A stretch of 6,557 nucleotides of DNA. Source: Pseudomonadota bacterium. Lineage in GTDB: Bacteria; Pseudomonadota; Alphaproteobacteria; Acetobacterales; Acetobacteraceae. Shown in pieces: positions 1 through 5,466 of the stretch. Numbering within the stretch: position 1 is the stretch's first letter; every line of letters starts with the position of its first letter. The position numbers were made by a program, and so were the translations under genes. The stretch covers positions 1 through 6,557 of the forward strand of contig JAKBCB010000214.1 of the NCBI GenBank assembly GCA_021808185.1. The letters are read 5' to 3'. The notes below the pieces were generated by a model. It was given only the letters and a program-made list of their open reading frames with translations, had not been told where the DNA came from and did no database searches.

Positions 1-1
1 C

Positions 2-484
2 GAATTCTACGAGGAGTGCGCCGCGCGCGTGGCGGCGCGGCTCGATGCCGGGGACGACGTGGCGCTGCTGTGCGAGGGCGACCCGTTCTTCTACGGCTCG
101 GCGATGTATCTGTTCGACCGGCTGCGCGGCACCTTCCGCGCCGAGGTGATCCCCGGCGTGTCCGGCATGAGCGGTTGCTGGACCGCCGCGCGCACGCCGA
201 TCACGCACGGCGACGACGTGCTGACGGTGCTGCCCGGCACGCTGGACGAGGACCGGCTGGCGGCGCGGCTGGAAGGCTGCGACGCGGCGGTGATCATGAA
301 AGTCGGCCGCAACCTGCCGAAGATTCGCGCTGCCCTCGCGCGCGCGGGCGTCGCTGACCGGGCGATCTATGTCGAACGCGGCACCATGGCGGGCGAGCGC
401 GTGGTCAAGCTCTCGGAGCTGGATGGCGCGCCCGCGCCCTACTTCTCGCTGGTGCTGGTTCCCGGCCGGCAGCGCGCCCGATGA
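2..484 (+). CDS. cobI: Precorrin-2 C20-methyltransferase, 3' part (start outside window)
   Basis: This cytoplasmic SAM-dependent enzyme methylates C20 of precorrin-2 to give precorrin-3A. The reading frame is already open at the left edge (EFYEECAARV...) and about 160 residues remain. Family members are usually about 240-250 residues, so roughly the first third, including the N-terminal GxGxGD-type SAM loop, lies outside the window. Visible family motifs, in order, are CEGDPFFYGS with AMYLFDRL (the hallmark CobI/CbiL segment), IPGVSGMSG, VLPGTL, IMKVGRNLPKI and YVERGTM, followed by the C-terminal strand YFSLVLVPG. The TGA stop shares four bases with the cobJ start (ATGA), so the two are probably translationally coupled. 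An internal GTG at 29 could be mistaken for a start, but homologous sequence continues upstream of it. A cobalt-precorrin-2-specific CbiL is the alternative; the aerobic-type neighbours favour CobI. Confidence 0.95.
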   Translation, partial: EFYEECAARVAARLDAGDDVALLCEGDPFFYGSAMYLFDRLRGTFRAEVIPGVSGMSGCWTAARTPITHGDDVLTVLPGTLDEDRLAARLEGCDAAVIMKVGRNLPKIRAALARAGVADRAIYVERGTMAGERVVKLSELDGAPAPYFSLVLVPGRQRAR

Positions 485-1236
485 CCGGCAGCGTGACCGT
501 GATCGGCCTGGGGCCGGGGGCCGAGGATCTGCGCACGCCGCAGGCCACGGCGGCGCTGGCCGAGGCGAGCGATATCGTGGGCTACGAAACCTACGTGGCC
601 CGCGTGCCGCCGCGCGATGGCCAGACCCGGCACATCACCGACAACCGCGAGGAACTGGCCCGCGCCCGCCACGCCCTGACCCTCGCCGCCGAGGGGCGCC
701 AAGTGGCCGTGGTGTCCTCCGGCGATGCCGGCGTGTTCGCCATGGCCAGCGCGGTGTTCGAGGCGATCGAGCATGGCGATACCGCGTGGCGCGCGCTGGA
801 GGTGCGGGTGTTGCCCGGCATCTCCGCGATGTTCGCCGCCGCCGCCCGGCTGGGCGCGCCGCTGGGGCACGATTTCTGCGCCATCTCGTTGTCGGACAAT
901 CTCAAGCCGTGGGAGACGGTGCTGGCACGGCTGCGCGCGGCGGCCGGGGCCGGGTTCGTCATCGCGCTCTACAATCCGATCTCCCGCGCGCGCCCGTGGC
1001 AACTCGGGGCCGCGTTCGACGAATTGCGGAAAATCCTGCCGCCCGCGACCTGCGTCGCGATGGCGAATGCCGTTAGCCTTCCGCAGGAACGGGTCGAGAT
1101 CGTCTCGCTGGCCGAGGCCGACCCCGCGCGGGCGGACATGCGCACGCTGGTGCTGATCGGCTCGGCGGCGACGCGGCGCGTCGCGCGGGCGGATGGCGGG
1201 ACATGGCTCTACTCGCCCCGGAGCGCCCCGGCGTGA
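481..1236 (+). CDS. cobJ: Precorrin-3B C17-methyltransferase (ring contraction)
   Basis: CobJ methylates C17 of precorrin-3B and drives contraction of the macrocycle to give precorrin-4. The 251-residue protein has the usual family length for the single-domain form. The tetrapyrrole methylase fold is shown by the SAM loop GLGPG (residues 9-13), SSGDAGVFAM (79-88), LPGISAM (111-117), the CobJ/CbiH-specific GHDFCAISLSDNLKPW (129-144) and LYNP (163-166). The ATG overlaps the cobI stop in an ATGA junction. No strong Shine-Dalgarno sequence is visible, which fits coupling to cobI. The last 28 bases overlap the 3' end of cobK on the opposite strand, so the C-terminal tail (after about residue 241) and the cobK tail are encoded by the same DNA. 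The anaerobic counterpart CbiH is the alternative and is hard to separate by motif alone. Confidence 0.96.
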   Translation: MTGSVTVIGLGPGAEDLRTPQATAALAEASDIVGYETYVARVPPRDGQTRHITDNREELARARHALTLAAEGRQVAVVSSGDAGVFAMASAVFEAIEHGDTAWRALEVRVLPGISAMFAAAARLGAPLGHDFCAISLSDNLKPWETVLARLRAAAGAGFVIALYNPISRARPWQLGAAFDELRKILPPATCVAMANAVSLPQERVEIVSLAEADPARADMRTLVLIGSAATRRVARADGGTWLYSPRSAPA

Positions 1237-1964
1237 CGGTGGTCGAGCCAGGCCAGAACCTCGGCCACTGTGCCGACCGTCTCCACCGGCGGCACGGGGG
1301 GGCGTTCGACCATGACGACTTGCAGGCCGAGCGCGCGGGCGGCGGCGAGCTTGCCTTCCGTGGCCGTGCCGCCGGAGTTCTTCGTCACGATCACCTCGAT
1401 GCGCTGGTCGATCAGCAGCGCGCGCTCGTCCGCCTCCTTGAACGGCCCGCGCGCGGCGATGAACTCGACCGAGCGGGGCAGCACCTCCGGCGGCGGCGGA
1501 TCGACCGAGCGCAGGACGAAGCGATGCGGGGCGTTGGTGAACGGCGCGAGATCCTTCTGGCCGACGGTGAGCAGCACGCGGCGCGGGACCGGGCCCAGCG
1601 CCTCGGCGGCGGCGGCCATGCTGGCCACGCGATGCCAGCGATCGCCCGCGACCGGCTGCCAGGCGGGGCGCAGCACGACGAGCAGCGGCGTGCTGGCCAT
1701 GCGCGCGGCGGCGACGGCGTTGTGCGTCATCTGCGTGGCGAACGGGTGCGTGGCGTCGATCAGCGCGTCGATGCGGTGTTCGGTCAGGTAGCGCGCCAGC
1801 CCCTCGGCCCCGCCGAAGCCGCCGGTGCGCGTGGGCAAGGGCTGCGGCAGCGGGCGTTGCGTGCGCCCGGCAAGCGAAATGGTGGCGCGCACGCGCGCAT
1901 CGGCGGCCAGGGCGCGGCCGAGTTCGGTGGCTTCGGTGGTGCCGCCGAGGATCAGAAGGTGCAT
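1209..1964 (-). CDS. cobK: Precorrin-6A reductase
   Basis: CobK uses NADPH to reduce precorrin-6A to the dihydro form that CobL then uses. The 251-residue product starts with the nucleotide-binding ILGGTTEA (residues 5-12). It continues with the family motifs RTGGFGG (46-52), DATHPFA (70-76), GQKDLAPF (135-142), RGPF (172-175) and TKNSGG (194-199), with a nearby Lys205. The frame is open far upstream of the ATG at 1964, but that upstream part is antisense to cobL and shows no homology to CobK, so the start is set just before the first beta strand. The gene runs against all its plus-strand neighbours. Its stop (TAG) lies inside cobJ, and its start is only 20 bases from the cobL start on the other strand, so any promoter of its own must lie within cobL. 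CbiJ is the anaerobic equivalent. Confidence 0.95.
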   Translation of the reverse strand: MHLLILGGTTEATELGRALAADARVRATISLAGRTQRPLPQPLPTRTGGFGGAEGLARYLTEHRIDALIDATHPFATQMTHNAVAAARMASTPLLVVLRPAWQPVAGDRWHRVASMAAAAEALGPVPRRVLLTVGQKDLAPFTNAPHRFVLRSVDPPPPEVLPRSVEFIAARGPFKEADERALLIDQRIEVIVTKNSGGTATEGKLAAARALGLQVVMVERPPVPPVETVGTVAEVLAWLDHRHAGALRGE

Positions 1965-1984
1965 CGCGGTTCCGGGGACGTGGC
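1965..1984. other. 20-base divergent gap between cobK and cobL
   Basis: The starts of cobK (minus) and cobL (plus) are separated by only these 20 bases, which must hold both ribosome binding sites. The plus strand carries a weak purine run, GGGGA, before the cobL ATG. The minus strand carries GGAA before the cobK ATG. There is no room for a full promoter in either direction, so promoters, if present, lie inside the coding parts of the two genes. Confidence 0.7.
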
Positions 1985-3190
1985 ATGAGGTGGCTCGCCA
2001 TCCTGGGAATCGGCGAGGACGGTGTCCAGGGGCTGCCCCCGACGGCGCGGGCGCTGATCGAGGATGCGGCGCTCGTGGTGGGCGGCGCGCGGCATCTGGC
2101 GCTGGCGGCGCCGCTGATCCGGGGCGAGGCGATGGCGTGGCCCTCGCCGCTCGCGGATGCGTTCCCGGCCATCCTGGCGCGGCGAGGCCAGCCAGTGGTC
2201 GTGCTGGCGTCCGGCGATCCGTACTGCTTCGGCATCGGCGCCACGCTGCGCAACGTCGTCCCGGCGAAGGAGACGCTGTGCATTCCAGCGCCGTCCGCGT
2301 TCTCGCTCGCCTGCGCCCGGCTCGGCTGGGCCGCGCAGGAGGTGGCGACGATCTCGTTCTGCGGCCGGCCGATGGAGGCGGTGCTGCCGCTGTTGCAGCC
2401 CGGCGCACGCATTCTCGCGCTGTCGGCGGACGCGGGCACGCCCGCGCTGCTCGCGGGGATGTTGCGCGCGCGCGGGTTCGGGCCGTCCGTGCTGCACGTG
2501 TTGCAGGCACTCGGCGGACCGCGCGAAGGGATCGACATCGCCACCGCCGAGGCCGGGCCGCCCGCCGGAGTGGACCCGCTCAATCTGGTGGCGGTGGAGG
2601 TGCGGGCGGCGCCCGGGGCGCGGGTGATCCCGCTGTCACGCGGGTTGCCGGACGCGTTCTTCGAGAACGACGGGCAACTCACCAAATCCGAGGTCCGCGC
2701 GGCGACACTCTCGGCGCTGGCGCCGCGCGCGGGGGAATTGCTGTGGGACATCGGCGCGGGGTCCGGTTCGGTCGGCATCGAGTGGTCGCTGTGCCACCCA
2801 GCCAACCGCGCCATCGGCATCGAGGCGCGGCCCGACCGGGCGGCGCGCGCGGCGCGCAATGCGCTGGCCCTGGGCGTACCCGGAATGGACATCGTGGTGG
2901 GCGAGGCGCCGGCGGCGCTGGCCGGGCTGCCCGCGCCGGACGCGGTGTTCGTTGGCGGCGGCGCGGGGGATGCGGGGGTGCTGGATGCCGCCTGGGCGGC
3001 GCTGAAGTCCGGTGGGCGGATGGTGGCGAACGCCGTGACCATCGAGACCGAGGCGCTGCTGTTCGCAGCCCAAGCCGCGCGCGGCGGCACGCTGACCCGC
3101 ATCTCGGTGGACCGGCTGGACAGGCTTGGCACCATGCACGGGTTCCGCCGCGCGATGACGGTGACGATCTGGGCGGCGACGAAACCATGA
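1985..3190 (+). CDS. cobL: Precorrin-6Y C5,15-methyltransferase (decarboxylating), CbiE-CbiT fusion
   Basis: CobL methylates C5 and C15 of reduced precorrin-6 and removes the C12 acetate carboxyl, giving precorrin-8. The 401-residue length matches the fused form. The N-terminal CbiE-type domain (about 1-205) has GIGEDG (8-13), ASGDPYCFGIG (75-85), PAPSAFSLACARLGW (101-115) and FCGRP (125-129). The C-terminal CbiT-type class I methyltransferase domain (about 218-401) has LPDAFF (221-226), QLTKSEVRA (231-239), the SAM motif DIGAGSGSVGIEW (255-267), VFVGGG (321-326) and GGRMVANAVT (343-352). The start at 1985 places the first strand RWLAILGIG directly after Met, and an in-frame extension upstream is not needed. 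The stop overlaps the cobE ATG as ATGA. The fusion, rather than separate cbiE and cbiT genes, is typical of the aerobic route. Confidence 0.97.
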   Translation: MRWLAILGIGEDGVQGLPPTARALIEDAALVVGGARHLALAAPLIRGEAMAWPSPLADAFPAILARRGQPVVVLASGDPYCFGIGATLRNVVPAKETLCIPAPSAFSLACARLGWAAQEVATISFCGRPMEAVLPLLQPGARILALSADAGTPALLAGMLRARGFGPSVLHVLQALGGPREGIDIATAEAGPPAGVDPLNLVAVEVRAAPGARVIPLSRGLPDAFFENDGQLTKSEVRAATLSALAPRAGELLWDIGAGSGSVGIEWSLCHPANRAIGIEARPDRAARAARNALALGVPGMDIVVGEAPAALAGLPAPDAVFVGGGAGDAGVLDAAWAALKSGGRMVANAVTIETEALLFAAQAARGGTLTRISVDRLDRLGTMHGFRRAMTVTIWAATKP

Positions 3191-3561
3191 GCCGCGTGAT
3201 CGCGGGCATCGGGTTTCGCCGCGACTGCGCCGCCGAGGATCTGCTCGCGGTGATCGCGGCGGCGGCGGCGCGGGCGGGCCGCGCGGTGGATGCCCTCGCG
3301 GTGCCGGACTTCAAGGCCGAGGACGCCGCGCGCGAGGCGGCGAGGCGGCTGGCGGTGCCGCTGATCCTGGTGCCGCGAACGGCGCTTCAGGGCGCGCAGG
3401 GGCGCTGCCAGACCCGCTCGGCGGCGGCGGCGCGGGCGACAGGATTCGGATCGGTCGCCGAAGGCTGCGCGCTGGCGGCGGCGGGAGAAAGCGGGCGGCT
3501 TGTGCTCGCCCGTATCACAGGAGAGCGCGCGACATGCGCGCTGGCGGAGGACGTATCGTGA
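3187..3561 (+). CDS. cobE: CobE, cobalamin biosynthesis protein (CbiG C-terminal domain family)
   Basis: This small protein of 124 residues corresponds to the C-terminal domain of CbiG and to stand-alone CobE. Its precise reaction is not settled; it has been linked to the middle of the aerobic pathway. The family pattern is visible: VIAGIGFRR at residues 4-12, a helix AAEDLLAVIAAA, the segment around DFKAED (41-46, equivalent to the family's 'D.K..E'), RRLAVPL (53-59) and GFGSVAEGCAL (87-97), then a C-terminal strand LVLARITG. The frame is open well upstream (from 1825), but that is out of frame within cobL and not homologous, so the ATG in the ATGA overlap with cobL is taken as the start. 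The stop overlaps the cobM GTG start as GTGA. No N-terminal CbiG domain (the lactone-opening, acetaldehyde-releasing part) is present. Confidence 0.9.
   Translation: MSRVIAGIGFRRDCAAEDLLAVIAAAAARAGRAVDALAVPDFKAEDAAREAARRLAVPLILVPRTALQGAQGRCQTRSAAAARATGFGSVAEGCALAAAGESGRLVLARITGERATCALAEDVS
3546..3550 (+). promoter_or_regulatory. Ribosome binding site that sets the cobM start
   Basis: A perfect GGAGG lies 7 bases before the GTG at 3558, inside the end of cobE. It supports GTG 3558 over the upstream in-frame ATG at 3534, which has no comparable site and would add eight residues (MRAGGGRI) before the conserved start of the protein. Confidence 0.75.
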
Positions 3562-4316
3562 CGGTTCACTTCATCGGCGCGGGGCCTGGGGCCGCCGACC
3601 TGATGACGCTTCGCGGGCGCGACCTGCTGGCCCGCTGCCCGGTCTGTCTGTGGGCGGGGTCGATCGTGCCGCCGGAGGTGCTGGAGCATTGCGCGCCGGG
3701 CACCCGCATCGTCGATACCGCGCCGATGACGCTCGACCAGATCGAGGCCGAGTATGTCCGCGCCCATGCGGCGGGGCAGGACGTGGCGCGGCTGCATTCG
3801 GGCGATCTGTCGATCTACAGCGCGGTGGCCGAGCAGATCCGCAGGCTTGCGCGGCACGGCATCCCCTACACGCTGACCCCCGGCGTCCCCGCCTTCGCCG
3901 CCGCCGCGGCGGCACTGGGCCGGGAGCTGACGGTGCCGGAGGTGGCGCAGAGCCTGGTCCTCACCCGCGTCTCCGGCCGCGCCTCCGCCATGCCGCCGGG
4001 CGAGAGCCTGGCCGCGTTCGGTGCCACGGGGGCAACACTCGCGGTGCATCTGGCGATCCATGCGCTGGAGCGGATCGTGGCGGAGCTGACGCCGCTGTAC
4101 GGCGCGGACTGCCCGGTGGCGGTGGTGGTGCGGGCAAGCTGGCCCGATGAGCGCATCGTGCGCGCGACCCTGGCCACCATCGCCGAGGCGGTGGCGGCCG
4201 AGCCGATCGAGCGCACGGCGCTGGTGTTCGTCGGCCGCGCGCTGGGGGCGACGGATTTTCGCGAGAGCGCGCTGTACGACCCGGACTACCGGCGGCGGTT
4301 CCGGGGGATCGGATGA
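3558..4316 (+). CDS. cobM: Precorrin-4 C11-methyltransferase
   Basis: CobM methylates C11 of precorrin-4 to give precorrin-5. The product from GTG 3558 has 252 residues, the usual family length. Motifs with this start are the SAM loop GAGPGAADLMT (7-17), WAGSIVPPE (32-40, the CobM/CbiF 'YAGSLV' segment), LHSGDLSIYSA (79-89), TPGVPAF (107-113), LTRVSGRASAMP (135-146), VVVRASWPDE (189-198) and the C-terminal strand LVFVGRAL (222-229) followed by ALYDPDYRRRFR. The GTG overlaps the cobE stop (GTGA) and has a GGAGG site 7 bases upstream. An ATG at 3534 is the alternative start. The stop lies 11 bases from the end of the convergent cbiD, with no visible terminator between them. CbiF is the anaerobic equivalent; the neighbouring CobE and fused CobL favour CobM. 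Confidence 0.95.
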   Translation: MTVHFIGAGPGAADLMTLRGRDLLARCPVCLWAGSIVPPEVLEHCAPGTRIVDTAPMTLDQIEAEYVRAHAAGQDVARLHSGDLSIYSAVAEQIRRLARHGIPYTLTPGVPAFAAAAAALGRELTVPEVAQSLVLTRVSGRASAMPPGESLAAFGATGATLAVHLAIHALERIVAELTPLYGADCPVAVVVRASWPDERIVRATLATIAEAVAAEPIERTALVFVGRALGATDFRESALYDPDYRRRFRGIG

Positions 4317-4327
4317 TGCCGCGAACG

Positions 4328-5413
4328 CTACGCGACCGGCCGCACCTCGCTGCGCCCCACCAGCACGCCGGCACGGTCGAACACCACGATGTCGAGTTCG
4401 ATGCCGGCCGGGCGCAGGGCGGCGGCGGCAACGGCCCAGGCGCGCGCGGCGACGACGTCGCCCAGTGGGATATCCGCGAGAGCGAAGGCTTCCATCACCG
4501 TGTTGGCGGCGGCGATGCGGGCGGCGGCGGCGTCCGACGCGCCAGCATCGCGCGCCAGCGTGGCAAGGGCGGCGAAATCCGCTTCGCCGCGCTTGGAGTG
4601 CAGGTCGAGCCGGCCTTGCGCGAGCTTGGTCATCTTCGCCATCCCGCCGGCGATGGTGACGCGCGGGACCGGGTGGGCGCGCAGGTATTTCAGCATCCCG
4701 CCGACGAAGTCGCCCATTTCGATCAAGGCTGTCTCCGGCAGGGCATAGAGCGATTGCACCGCCAGTTCGCTGGTGTTGCCGGTGGCGCCGGCAATGTGTG
4801 CGAGGCCCATGGCGCGAGCCACGTCGATGCCGCGATGGATGGAATCGATCCAGGCCGCGCAGGAGAACGGCACCACAATCCCTGTGGTACCGAGAATCGA
4901 CAAACCGCCGACGATGCCGAGCCGCCCGTTCAGCGTGCGCTGGGCCAGCTTCTCGCCGTCCTGCACGGAGATTTCCACCACGGCGTCGGGCGTGGCGCCG
5001 AACGCGGCGGCGACCTCGGCGATCGCGGCGCGGATCATCTGCCGGGGCACCGGATTGATGGCCGGCTCGCCCGGCGGCAGCGGCAGGCCGGGGCGGGTGA
5101 CGGTGCCGACGCCGGGGCCGGCGCGGAACACCACGCCGGAACCCGGGGCGCCCCGCACGACCTTCGCGCGGATCAGCGCGCCATGCGTCACGTCCGGATC
5201 GTCGCCGGCGTCCTTCACCACCCCGGCGGTGGCCGCGTCCTCGGCCAGCGTGGCCTCGGCAAGCGCGAAGGCGGGGCGTTCGCCGCGCGGCAGGGTGACT
5301 TCGACCGGATCGGGGAAGGTGCCGCCGAGCAGCGCGGCAAACGCCGCCTTGGTCGCGGCGGTGGCGCAGGTTCCGGTGGTCCAGCCCCGGCGCAATGGGC
5401 GTTCCTGTTGCAC
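4328..5413 (-). CDS. cbiD: CbiD, (cobalt-)precorrin-5B C1-methyltransferase
   Basis: CbiD methylates C1 of the corrin precursor, giving (cobalt-)precorrin-6A. It is unrelated to the tetrapyrrole methylase fold of its neighbours. From GTG 5413 it has 361 residues, a normal family length. Near the N-terminus is the hallmark RRGWTTGTCATAATKAA (8-24). It is followed by VTLPRGERPAFAL, VKDAGDDPDVTHGA (66-79), GVGTVTRPGLPLPPGEPAINPVPR, GGLSILGTTGIVVPFS, GATGNTSE and IAGGMAKMTKLAQG. An upstream in-frame GTG at 5449 would add 12 basic residues (MTRHRRGLIRRA) that are not part of the conserved protein and has no clear ribosome binding site, so it is the less likely start. The gene runs against cobM (11-base gap at the 3' ends) and diverges from cobA. 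It appears to replace CobF, which performs C1 methylation in the classical aerobic route and is absent from this window. Confidence 0.95.
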   Translation of the reverse strand: MQQERPLRRGWTTGTCATAATKAAFAALLGGTFPDPVEVTLPRGERPAFALAEATLAEDAATAGVVKDAGDDPDVTHGALIRAKVVRGAPGSGVVFRAGPGVGTVTRPGLPLPPGEPAINPVPRQMIRAAIAEVAAAFGATPDAVVEISVQDGEKLAQRTLNGRLGIVGGLSILGTTGIVVPFSCAAWIDSIHRGIDVARAMGLAHIAGATGNTSELAVQSLYALPETALIEMGDFVGGMLKYLRAHPVPRVTIAGGMAKMTKLAQGRLDLHSKRGEADFAALATLARDAGASDAAAARIAAANTVMEAFALADIPLGDVVAARAWAVAAAALRPAGIELDIVVFDRAGVLVGRSEVRPVA

Positions 5414-5420
5414 GGCGCGG

Positions 5421-5449
5421 CGTATAAGCCCGCGCCGGTGGCGAGTCAC
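5421..5449 (-). promoter_or_regulatory. Candidate sigma-70-like promoter for cbiD
   Basis: Read on the minus strand, GTGACT (5449-5444) matches TTGACA at four of six positions. It is followed after exactly 17 bases by TATACG (5426-5421), four of six to TATAAT and one of the few A/T-rich spots in the region. The predicted first transcribed base would be near 5414, right at the GTG at 5413, implying an almost leaderless cbiD message. On the plus strand the same site reads TATAAG (5423-5428), a possible -10 for cobA, but with no convincing -35. This is a pattern match only. Confidence 0.25.
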
Positions 5450-5466
5450 GGGGTGGGGGTGGTGCG

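Noticed and set aside
1214..1231. GC-rich CGCCCCGG repeated twice at the convergent cobJ/cobK ends, considered as a terminator.
   Set aside because: The copies are direct, not inverted, and no T-run follows in either direction. Both ends are coding.
1245..1270. GAGCCAGGCCAGAACC followed by GCCACTG, resembling pieces of a cobalamin riboswitch (B12 box and GCCACTG).
   Set aside because: The elements are in the wrong order and too close together for the riboswitch, the B12-box match is imperfect, and the stretch codes for the C-terminus of cobK (TVAEVLAWLD) on the other strand.
1965..2510. Extension of cobK upstream of ATG 1964 (the open frame continues to 2510).
   Set aside because: The added residues are Arg/Pro/Ala-rich, antisense to cobL and unlike any CobK. 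The nucleotide-binding motif sits directly after the ATG at 1964, as in the family.
439..3135. A 2.7-kb open reading frame on the minus strand running across cobJ, cobK and cobL.
   Set aside because: It overlaps well-supported genes throughout, has a low-complexity Arg/Ala/Pro/Ser-rich composition and shows no family motif. Long antisense open frames are expected in very GC-rich coding DNA.
4317..4327. The cobM/cbiD convergent gap, examined for a bidirectional terminator.
   Set aside because: It is only 11 bases, with no hairpin plus T-run on either strand.
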